Assembly (NCBI GenBank): GCA_024234435.1
Contig: JACKOF010000001.1
Span: forward strand, 310,001 to 374,000
DNA length: 64,000 nt
Source: Pseudomonadales bacterium
GTDB taxonomy: Bacteria; Pseudomonadota; Gammaproteobacteria; Pseudomonadales; Porticoccaceae
Reading direction: 5' to 3'
A program made the position numbers and the translations under genes. Under the pieces are notes generated by a model. It was not told the origin of the DNA. It ran no database searches and saw nothing but the letters and a program-made list of their open reading frames with translations. Shown here piece after piece: positions 1-6,981 of the stretch. How positions within the stretch are numbered: position 1 is the first letter of the stretch; the number at the start of each line of letters is the position of its first letter.

Positions 1-1065
1 GACGCGCAGATGATCGACGCACTTGAGGGTCGCCGCGATGATCCATTCATGCTGCACTACAACTTCCCTCCTTATTCGGTAGGTGAGTGTGGTCGGGTGG
101 GTTTTACCAGCCGTCGCGAAATCGGTCATGGCCGTCTGGCGCGCCGTGGTATTGCCGCAGTGTTGCCATCAGCAGAAGAATTTCCGTACGCCATTCGCGT
201 TGTTTCGGAGATCACTGAATCGAATGGCTCCAGTTCTATGGCCTCTGTTTGTGGTTCCAGTCTGGCTCTGATGGATGCCGGTGTGCCGGTGAAGGCTCCG
301 GTAGCGGGTATCGCCATGGGGCTGGTTAAGGAAGATGAGGGTTTTGCGGTTTTAACCGATATCCTTGGTGATGAAGATCACCTGGGTGATATGGACTTTA
401 AAGTTGCCGGTACTGCCAAAGGTGTAACGGCCCTGCAAATGGATATCAAGATCGAAGGCATTACCGAGGAGATTATGGAAATCGCTCTGGAGCAGGCATT
501 GCATGCACGTCTGCATATCCTCGGTGAGATGAATAAGGTCATCGCTGCTGGTCGTGAACAAGTTTCTGAAAATGCGCCACGGTTTCACACAATGAAAATC
601 GATCCGGACAAGATCCGTGATGTCATTGGCAAGGGTGGCGCTACTATCCGAGCTTTGACTGAAGAAACCGGCGCAACCATTGATATTGAAGACGATGGCA
701 GTATTCGTATTTACAGTGACGATGCCGAAAGCCTCAAGGATGCTATTTTCCGTATCGAGGAGATTACCGCCGAAGCTGAGGTTGGCCGTATTTATGATGG
801 CAAGGTCGCTCGCATTGTTGATTTTGGCGCGTTTGTAACCATCATGCCGGGTACTGACGGGTTGTTGCATATTTCCCAGATTGCACAGGAGCGTGTTGAG
901 AAAGTAACGGACTACCTTCAGGAGGGTCAGGAAGTAAAAGTGAAGGTGTTGGACGTTGATGCACGTGGACGGATCAAGCTGTCTATGAAAGAAGTCGAAT
1001 CAGAGGTGGCAGAACCTCAAGATGAAGCGCCAGCGGATGTTGAGAAAGTGGAAGCGGATCAATAA
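1..1065 (+). CDS. pnp: Polyribonucleotide nucleotidyltransferase, C-terminal half (5' end outside window)
   Basis: PNPase is the phosphorolytic 3'-5' exoribonuclease of the RNA degradosome. The frame is open from base 1, so about 354 residues are visible of a protein usually near 700. Visible parts, in order, are the second RNase PH core with the motif RREIGHGRLARRG (from about base 115), a KH domain with the loop IGKGG (near base 625), and an S1 RNA-binding domain (about bases 784-1000) followed by an acidic tail. The gene ends just before a strong terminator. Identification is secure; the true start lies upstream of the window. Confidence 0.97.
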   Translation, partial: DAQMIDALEGRRDDPFMLHYNFPPYSVGECGRVGFTSRREIGHGRLARRGIAAVLPSAEEFPYAIRVVSEITESNGSSSMASVCGSSLALMDAGVPVKAPVAGIAMGLVKEDEGFAVLTDILGDEDHLGDMDFKVAGTAKGVTALQMDIKIEGITEEIMEIALEQALHARLHILGEMNKVIAAGREQVSENAPRFHTMKIDPDKIRDVIGKGGATIRALTEETGATIDIEDDGSIRIYSDDAESLKDAIFRIEEITAEAEVGRIYDGKVARIVDFGAFVTIMPGTDGLLHISQIAQERVEKVTDYLQEGQEVKVKVLDVDARGRIKLSMKEVESEVAEPQDEAPADVEKVEADQ

Positions 1066-1087
1066 TCCACGGTTGGTCTTTATATCA

Positions 1088-1120
1088 AAAGCGGGGCCAT
1101 TGGCCCCGCTTTCTGTTTTT
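1088..1120 (+). terminator. Rho-independent terminator of pnp
   Basis: A GC-rich stem (GCGGGGCC / GGCCCCGC, bases 1091-1109) is followed by a T-rich run ending in TTTTT. It begins about 25 bases after the pnp stop codon and is correctly oriented for it. Confidence 0.9.
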
Positions 1121-1179
1121 AAACGGTCATTCTGGCGCACGCATAACCCCCTTTTTGCAAAAGTGGGCTGAATGAGGGT

Positions 1180-1515
1180 TTAATTCGACGCGCACATAAT
1201 CTCTTTTCTGAAACGCAATTTCTGTCGCTCTGTCAGTGCGTTCCAGTTTGCGAAAAGAGATTTATCTGAGCAAAAAGGGCAGTCGTGGTGAGGGCATTGA
1301 GCTGTGGGCGTATTATTTTCTGATCCAAGCCAAAGCCATTCGGGGGAGACCTGCAAAGCCTGAGCAATACTGATGATGCCAGATGTGGACCGGGAGCGGC
1401 CTTTTTCCAGCTTGGAAATCATTTGCTGAGTCAGTCCCGCCAGAGAAGCCAGCTGCCGTTGTGATAGCCCGGCCTGTTCGCGAGCGTATTTTATTCGGTT
1501 TGCCATTTTGTTCAT
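1180..1515 (-). CDS. XRE-family (CI-like) transcriptional regulator with a Cys/His cluster
   Basis: A 111-residue protein with an N-terminal HTH_XRE domain (about residues 6-60; core motif LSQRQLASLAGLTQQMISKLE). It lacks the peptidase tail of full CI/LexA-type repressors. The C-terminal part contains CPHHDCPFC (Cys74, His76, His77, Cys79, Cys82), which resembles a metal site but matches no family I recognise. It is divergent from a small Cro/YdaS-like gene across a 99-base gap holding two matching operators; one lies 10 bases before this start codon, which suggests autoregulation. No good ribosome-binding site is visible; a second in-frame ATG three codons in (base 1506) is possible. No other phage gene is nearby. 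Confidence 0.8.
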   Translation of the reverse strand: MNKMANRIKYAREQAGLSQRQLASLAGLTQQMISKLEKGRSRSTSGIISIAQALQVSPEWLWLGSENNTPTAQCPHHDCPFCSDKSLFANWNALTERQKLRFRKEIMCASN

Positions 1516-1524
1516 TCGGGCATA

Positions 1525-1542
1525 TTACAACATGTGTTGTAA
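1525..1542. promoter_or_regulatory. Operator 1 of the divergent regulator pair
   Basis: TTACAACA-TG-TGTTGTAA is an inverted repeat with 8-bp arms and contains ACAAC-N4-GTTGT. The same half-sites and spacing recur at 1551-1564, centre to centre 24 bp. It lies directly upstream of the XRE gene start. Binding by the XRE or Cro-like protein is inferred. Confidence 0.65.
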
Positions 1543-1550
1543 TTCGCCAG

Positions 1551-1564
1551 ACAACTATAGTTGT
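1551..1564. promoter_or_regulatory. Operator 2 of the divergent regulator pair
   Basis: ACAACTATAGTTGT is a perfect 14-bp palindrome with the ACAAC-N4-GTTGT pattern of operator 1. It overlaps the likely -35 element (TTGTAG, 1561-1566) of the plus-strand Cro-like gene, so occupancy should block that promoter. Confidence 0.65.
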
Positions 1565-1589
1565 AGTGTGATTTGGGTCACGTTATTAT
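1561..1589 (+). promoter_or_regulatory. Candidate promoter of the Cro/YdaS-like gene, with a CRP-like box in its spacer
   Basis: TTGTAG (1561-1566), a 17-bp spacer and TATTAT (1584-1589) form a plausible sigma-70 promoter about 25 bases before the ATG at 1615. The spacer contains TGTGA-N6-TCACG (1567-1582), matching the CRP/Vfr consensus TGTGA-N6-TCACA at nine of ten positions. Function of either element is inferred. Confidence 0.5.
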
Positions 1590-1614
1590 CCCGGTGTAAC
1601 AAAGGAGTGTGGTA

Positions 1615-1854
1615 ATGACACCGGTAGAAGCGCTGAGAAAAGCTATAAAAATAATAGGTGGGCAAACGGCAACGGCCAGAGCTATAAGCCGTAAAACGGG
1701 AGTACTTATTCGTCAGCAGCATGTCTGGAATTGGCTTAACCGCGATGGTGGAGTGCCTCCGGAATATGCCCCTATTCTGGAAGAGGTTACTCGAGAGATG
1801 GGCGTTGCGCTTACCCGGGAGCAACTCTGTCCGCAGTTCTATAATCCTCAATAA
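1615..1854 (+). CDS. Small Cro/YdaS-like helix-turn-helix protein
   Basis: A 79-residue basic protein beginning MTPVEALRKAIKIIGGQTAT, with the look of the YdaS/Cro family of prophage regulators: helix-turn-helix in roughly residues 17-40 (TATARAISRKTG then QQHVWNWLNRDG), then a short C-terminal helix. An in-frame GTG at 1609 is only one base from the AAAGGAG ribosome-binding site (1601-1607); the ATG at 1615 has normal spacing and was chosen. It pairs divergently with the XRE gene like cI and cro, but no phage genes follow. YdaS proteins have been called antitoxins; no toxin gene is visible beside it. Confidence 0.75.
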   Translation: MTPVEALRKAIKIIGGQTATARAISRKTGVLIRQQHVWNWLNRDGGVPPEYAPILEEVTREMGVALTREQLCPQFYNPQ

Positions 1855-1902
1855 GTCCGTGTATCAAACGCTCCGCCTTTACCTGCAATACGTAAAAAAT
1901 TA

Positions 1903-1914
1903 GTGAGCGCTCAC
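1903..1914. promoter_or_regulatory. Perfect palindrome resembling a LacI-family operator
   Basis: GTGAGCGCTCAC with flanks TTA and AAT closely resembles the symmetric lac operator core. It lies between two convergent genes, an odd place for an operator, and no LacI-family gene is in the window. A 12-bp palindrome is expected several times by chance in 64 kb, so weight is low. Confidence 0.25.
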
Positions 1915-1923
1915 AATCCAAAT

Positions 1924-2940
1924 TTATCCGTTCGAATTCAGGTGGGATGTACGGTACTGCCGGGGGGATAAACCTGTCCACTGTCGAAAAGCTCTGGTGA
2001 ACGAGCGGGGCTCTGAAAAGCCTACGATTTCGGATATCTGGTCGATAGACCGATCATGCTGGGTGAGTAGTTCGATAGCCACTTCTCTGCGAATGTTGTC
2101 CTTTATCCGCTGAAAGCCGGTGCCTTCCTTTTGCAGGCCGCGATACAGGGAAAGCTTGCCGATTCCCATCTTGTCGGCGAGCTGTTCGGCTTTTAGAAAT
2201 TCGAGCCTGCGGGTGTTGCTCGCAACGATAGCCCTTTCTACCTGGGCTTCAAGACTTCCATCGGCGCCTGGAATCGTCATGATATCGACGGGGTAGTTTG
2301 CCAGAAATACTTCCCGCTCCTTGGCTGTCCTGAGTAATGGTTTCTGCAAGTAGCCCACATCAAAAACCAGGCGGTTGCTGGACTGGTTGAAATGTAATGG
2401 TCCCGGAAACATTATCCGCAACTCATTGCGGTGGGCTGGCGGCGGATGGGAGAAATGGGTTTCTCTCAAACGGATGGCCTCTCCGATATACCAGCTGGGA
2501 AATCGGTGCCATATTACCAGCAGGAATTCTGCCAGAAAATGTTGGTGATCCAGTGTCGGTTCAGTCAGAACAAGGCTGAGTTCAGCACTGTTGCCGCTGA
2601 TCTCCAGAGATATTGTCAGATCATCGGTTAGCAGATTGTAGAGATCTATCGCCTTTCTGAGGACTTCCCCCAATACCTGGCAGTGGCTGAGCAGGTCACA
2701 CAATGTACTGAATACACCGAATTTGCAGCGAGACCGGGTAAACCCCATAAACTCGTCATTGAGCTCTTGTTGAATCAGTCGAAACAGTCGGCCAACTTGA
2801 TCCGTGTGGATACGTCCGGTGTTCTGAGTGATTGCTGTGGGGTTGATGCCTGCCCGGGCCAGTAAAGCGAGGTCATTGATGCCGTGTTGGCGGCAGCCCT
2901 CCAGAGAGGCATTAACATGATGCAGGGATATTGTAGCCAT
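1924..2940 (-). CDS. AraC-family transcriptional regulator (arabinose-binding-like N domain)
   Basis: A 338-residue protein of the OruR/ArgR-like AraC group: an N-terminal domain of about 210 residues of the Arabinose_bd (PF12625) type, then the double helix-turn-helix AraC domain (about residues 235-333) ending with the signature VGFSEPRSFTRAFRQWTGLSPRQYR. It is divergent from the methylmalonyl-CoA mutase operon across a 205-bp AT-rich gap. It is therefore a good candidate for its activator, with a propionate-related ligand; this is from position only. Confidence 0.85.
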   Translation of the reverse strand: MATISLHHVNASLEGCRQHGINDLALLARAGINPTAITQNTGRIHTDQVGRLFRLIQQELNDEFMGFTRSRCKFGVFSTLCDLLSHCQVLGEVLRKAIDLYNLLTDDLTISLEISGNSAELSLVLTEPTLDHQHFLAEFLLVIWHRFPSWYIGEAIRLRETHFSHPPPAHRNELRIMFPGPLHFNQSSNRLVFDVGYLQKPLLRTAKEREVFLANYPVDIMTIPGADGSLEAQVERAIVASNTRRLEFLKAEQLADKMGIGKLSLYRGLQKEGTGFQRIKDNIRREVAIELLTQHDRSIDQISEIVGFSEPRSFTRAFRQWTGLSPRQYRTSHLNSNG

Positions 2941-3145
2941 AACGCATAAAGAAGTGAGTTTATAGAGCCTTATTAGTAGTCTGTTGGCAAATATATCATG
3001 TTATATGAAATATTATGTGAGTTTTTAGGGGTAAATTGGACCTTGTGGGTTTGAATGTTCTGGGGCATATTGGCGCACCTGTTTGTCAGGCATTCCCGGA
3101 TTCCTGAGCGTACCGATAACAAACCTTTAGAAGGCAGATGTAAAG
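2941..3145. promoter_or_regulatory. Divergent promoter region between the AraC regulator and the propionate operon
   Basis: A 205-bp region containing an AT-rich stretch (about 2985-3020) with degenerate repeats of ATATCATG / TTATATGA type, which could be AraC-type half-sites. The mutase ribosome-binding site is AGAAGG at about 3129. No promoter element is assigned with confidence. Confidence 0.4.
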
Positions 3146-5290
3146 ATGACAGATTTCCCCAAGCGTACTTTGGACGAATGGTCCGAACTGGCTACCAAAG
3201 AATCGAAAGGCCGCTCACCCGATGACCTGGTATGGAATACCCCGGAAGGAATAGCCGTAAAACCTCTCTATACACCGGAGGATTTGTCTGGTATCAACGA
3301 TTTGGATAGCCTGCCGGGGTTCGCACCGTTTAAACGTGGCCCTAAAGCGACAATGTATACAGGGCGCCCTTGGACGGTCAGGCAATACGCGGGCTTTTCT
3401 ACTGCTGAGGAGTCTAACGCTTTTTATCGTCGCAATCTGGCTGCTGGTCAGCAAGGGCTTTCGGTAGCCTTTGATCTGGCAACGCACCGTGGTTACGATT
3501 CTGATCACGAGCGTGTTGAAGGCGACGTGGGCAAGGCCGGTGTCGCCATTGACTCGGTAGAGGATATGAAAATTCTCTTTGACGGAATTCCGTTAGATAA
3601 CGTGTCTGTATCCATGACGATGAACGGTGCGGTATTGCCGGTTATGGCCAATTACATTGTCGCTGCTGAAGAGCAGGGCGTGACGCCAGACAAACTGGCT
3701 GGCACGCTTCAGAACGATATCCTGAAAGAGTTCATGGTGCGAAATACCTATATTTACCCGCCAGCGCCATCCATGCGGATTGTGTCTGACATTATCGGTT
3801 ACACCGCCGAAAATATGCCCAAGTTCAACTCCATTTCCATTTCCGGCTACCATATGCAGGAGGCGGGTGCCACGAATGTTCAGGAACTGGCGTACACGAT
3901 TGCCGATGGTATCGAATACGTCCGCACGGCCATTGACAGTGGGCTGGATGTAGACAAGTTTGCGCCTAGATTGTCATTCTTTTTTGCGATTGGTATGAAC
4001 TTTTTTATGGAGATTGCCAAGCTGCGCGCTGCACGCATTCTGTGGGCGACGCTGATGAAAGAGAAGTTTAACCCCCAGGATGACAAATCATTGATGTTGC
4101 GCACACACTGCCAGACATCAGGTGTCAGTCTTACCAGTAAAGACCCTTATAACAATGTGATGCGAACCACCATTGAAGCCATGTCAGCAGTGCTCGGTGG
4201 TACACAGTCACTGCACACCAATGCGCTGGACGAAGCACTGGCGCTGCCTACCGATTTCTCGGCACGCATTGCCCGGAACACCCAGCTGGTGATCCAGGAA
4301 GAAACCGGTATTACCAAGGTAGTGGACCCTCTGGCAGGCTCCTACTATGTTGAATCACTGACTGATCAGCTTGTTAAAGAGGCAATGGTACTGATCGAAG
4401 AAGTTGAAGAAATGGGCGGTATGACCAAGGCCGTTGAATCCGGTATGCCAAAACTGAGAATCGAACAGGCGGCGGCATTGCGTCAGGCTGCGATTGACCG
4501 GGGTGAAGAGGTGATTGTCGGCGTCAACAAATACCAGTTGGCAGAAGAGCCGGAAGTGGAAATTCTCAATATTGATAACAGTGCTGTACGAGTTTCGCAG
4601 ATTGCTCGATTGCAAAAGCTGCGTGCCGAGCGCGACAGTGAGGTCTGTCAGTTGGCATTGGATAAGCTTTCGGAGGCAGCGCGCTCCGGCGAGGGTAATT
4701 TGCTTGCCCTTGCTGTTGATGCGGCCCGTGCCCGCGCCAGTGTGGGTGAGATTTCTGATGCTCTTGAGAAGGAGTGGGGGCGGCACAAGGCGGAGCAGCG
4801 CTCTATCAGTGGCGTATACGGCTCTGCTTATGAAGGGGATGAAGCGTTTAAGGCGATCCAGAACGATGTGGAGGCTTTCGCTCAATCTCACGGGCGGCGC
4901 CCACGGATGCTGGTGGCAAAAATGGGGCAGGATGGTCATGACCGCGGCGCTAAAGTGATTGCGACCGCTTTTGCCGATATTGGTTTTGATGTGGATATCA
5001 GCCCGATGTTTCAGACACCACAGGAAGCAGCTCGCATGGCGGTAGAGAACGATGTTCATGTGGTGGGGGTTTCTTCGCAGGCAGCGGGTCATAAAACCCT
5101 GGTGCCCCAGTTAATCAGCGAGCTGAAAGCAGCCGGGGCTGAAGACATCATGGTTGTCTGTGGCGGTGTGATTCCTCCACAGGATTATAACGAGCTTTAC
5201 GCTGCCGGAGTTGCCGCTGTTTATGGGCCGGGCACCAATATTCCCAAAGCTGCAAGCGAAGTATTGAAGCTGATCGGTGGCAATAACTGA
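3146..5290 (+). CDS. scpA: Methylmalonyl-CoA mutase, single-chain type
   Basis: This B12-dependent enzyme interconverts (R)-methylmalonyl-CoA and succinyl-CoA. The 714 residues match the single-polypeptide Sbm/ScpA form. The N-terminal TIM barrel contains GLSVAFDLATHRGYDSDH (about residues 105-125), and the C-terminal cobalamin domain carries the base-off ligand motif DGHDRG with His598. Downstream genes supply its substrate (pccB, pccA, epimerase) and its chaperone (MeaB), so the direction here is most likely propionyl-CoA breakdown. No B12 riboswitch was recognised upstream. Confidence 0.97.
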   Translation: MTDFPKRTLDEWSELATKESKGRSPDDLVWNTPEGIAVKPLYTPEDLSGINDLDSLPGFAPFKRGPKATMYTGRPWTVRQYAGFSTAEESNAFYRRNLAAGQQGLSVAFDLATHRGYDSDHERVEGDVGKAGVAIDSVEDMKILFDGIPLDNVSVSMTMNGAVLPVMANYIVAAEEQGVTPDKLAGTLQNDILKEFMVRNTYIYPPAPSMRIVSDIIGYTAENMPKFNSISISGYHMQEAGATNVQELAYTIADGIEYVRTAIDSGLDVDKFAPRLSFFFAIGMNFFMEIAKLRAARILWATLMKEKFNPQDDKSLMLRTHCQTSGVSLTSKDPYNNVMRTTIEAMSAVLGGTQSLHTNALDEALALPTDFSARIARNTQLVIQEETGITKVVDPLAGSYYVESLTDQLVKEAMVLIEEVEEMGGMTKAVESGMPKLRIEQAAALRQAAIDRGEEVIVGVNKYQLAEEPEVEILNIDNSAVRVSQIARLQKLRAERDSEVCQLALDKLSEAARSGEGNLLALAVDAARARASVGEISDALEKEWGRHKAEQRSISGVYGSAYEGDEAFKAIQNDVEAFAQSHGRRPRMLVAKMGQDGHDRGAKVIATAFADIGFDVDISPMFQTPQEAARMAVENDVHVVGVSSQAAGHKTLVPQLISELKAAGAEDIMVVCGGVIPPQDYNELYAAGVAAVYGPGTNIPKAASEVLKLIGGNN

Positions 5291-5360
5291 GATCGGTGTG
5301 TGTCGCTGAAATTTGTGCGTAGATAACAAAAAATGAATGGGTCAGAACTAGGAGCCGGTA

Positions 5361-6893
5361 ATGCACGAGATTATTGAACAGCTGGAAGCCAAGCGTAATG
5401 AGGCCCGCCTGGGTGGCGGTCAGAAGCGGATTGATTCACAGCACAGTAAAGGCAAGCTGACCGCTCGGGAGCGGATCGAATTGTTACTGGACCCCGAGTC
5501 ATTTGAAGAGTGGGACATGTTTGTGGAACACCGTTGCACAGACTTCGGTATGGAAAAAACCACCGTTCCTGGCGATGGTGTGGTGATCGGTTATGGCACC
5601 ATTAATGGTCGTCTTGTCTTTATCTATAGTCAGGATTTCACCGTGTTTGGCGGGTCGTTGTCGGAGGCGCATGCTGAAAAAATCTGCAAACTGATGGAGC
5701 AGGCCATGAAGATGGGTGCGCCGATAATTGGTTTGAATGATTCCGGAGGGGCCCGTATTCAGGAAGGTGTGGCATCACTGGGCGGTTACGCAGATGTTTT
5801 TCAGCAAAATGTACTGGCTTCAGGTGTTGTACCCCAAATTTCTATGGTTATGGGGCCTTGTGCGGGCGGAGCGGTTTATTCGCCAGCCATTACCGATTTT
5901 ATTTTTATGGTGAAAGACAGCTCCTACATGTTTGTTACCGGGCCGGATGTTGTGAAAACGGTCACACACGAGGAGGTGACATCAGAGGAGCTGGGCGGGG
6001 CCCTGACTCACGCCAGTAAGTCTGGTGTGGCTGACATGGCGTTTGAAAATGATGTGGATGCTCTGTTGAAGTTACGCCGGTTCATGGGGTTCCTGCCAGC
6101 CAATAATCAGGAGTCACCACCGGTCTGGCCAACCGAAGACCCCGCAAACCGTACCGAGCTGTCACTGGATACACTGATTCCTAACGATCCCAACAAACCG
6201 TACGACATGAAAGAGCTAATAGTGAAGATTGCCGATGAGGGCGATTTTTTTGAAATTCAGCCAGATTACGCGAAAAATATTGTGATCGGTTTTGTGCGTA
6301 TGGAAGGCTCAACGGTTGGGGTCGTTGCTAACCAGCCGATGGTGCTGGCGGGTTGCTTGGACATTGATGCTTCGCGTAAAGCTGCCCGTTTTGTACGTTT
6401 CTGCGATGCTTTCAATATTCCCGTATTAACCCTGGTTGATGTGCCTGGTTTTATGCCCGGCACCAGCCAGGAATATGGTGGAATTATAAAGCATGGTGCC
6501 AAGCTGCTTTATGCTTATGCCGAGTGTACGGTGCCAAAAGTCACGCTGATTACTCGCAAGGCTTATGGTGGTGCTTACGATGTGATGTCCTCCAAGCACT
6601 TGCGCGGGGATGTTAACTTTGCTTGGCCGACTGCCGAAATTGCCGTCATGGGGCCTAAGGGTGCGGTGGAAATTATTTTCAGGCAGGACATCGGTGATGA
6701 TGCCAAGATCGCGGCCAGAACCGAGGAATATCGGCTCAAGTTTGCCAATCCCTTCATCGCAGGGAAACGGGGTTATATTGACGACGTGATTATGCCGCAC
6801 AGCACACGCAAACGAATTTGCCGTTCACTGGCGATGCTGAAAGGCAAACAGCTGGAAAACCCCTGGCGTAAACACGGCAACATACCTTTATAA
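5361..6893 (+). CDS. pccB: Propionyl-CoA carboxylase beta chain (carboxyltransferase)
   Basis: A 510-residue acyl-CoA carboxyltransferase subunit that moves carboxyl from biotin to propionyl-CoA, giving (S)-methylmalonyl-CoA. It has the tandem crotonase-like halves of the family. Visible conserved parts include the oxyanion segments GLNDSGGARIQEG and MGPCAGGAVYSPA in the N half and DVPGFMPGTSQE and YGGAYDVM in the C half. A ribosome-binding site (AGGAG) precedes the ATG. The preference for propionyl- over acetyl-CoA is taken from the operon context as well as from overall resemblance. Confidence 0.95.
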   Translation: MHEIIEQLEAKRNEARLGGGQKRIDSQHSKGKLTARERIELLLDPESFEEWDMFVEHRCTDFGMEKTTVPGDGVVIGYGTINGRLVFIYSQDFTVFGGSLSEAHAEKICKLMEQAMKMGAPIIGLNDSGGARIQEGVASLGGYADVFQQNVLASGVVPQISMVMGPCAGGAVYSPAITDFIFMVKDSSYMFVTGPDVVKTVTHEEVTSEELGGALTHASKSGVADMAFENDVDALLKLRRFMGFLPANNQESPPVWPTEDPANRTELSLDTLIPNDPNKPYDMKELIVKIADEGDFFEIQPDYAKNIVIGFVRMEGSTVGVVANQPMVLAGCLDIDASRKAARFVRFCDAFNIPVLTLVDVPGFMPGTSQEYGGIIKHGAKLLYAYAECTVPKVTLITRKAYGGAYDVMSSKHLRGDVNFAWPTAEIAVMGPKGAVEIIFRQDIGDDAKIAARTEEYRLKFANPFIAGKRGYIDDVIMPHSTRKRICRSLAMLKGKQLENPWRKHGNIPL

Positions 6894-6981
6894 ATCAAAC
6901 TTGGTGGGGCCATCATCACTGACGCGGTTGCCGCCATTGTTGTCGAGCGTTGGAAATTCAAAAAATTAAAAAGAGACGGTT

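Noticed and set aside
4355..5092. 245-codon minus-strand frame inside the mutase gene
   Set aside because: It is fully antisense to a highly conserved coding region, with no ribosome-binding site or family resemblance.
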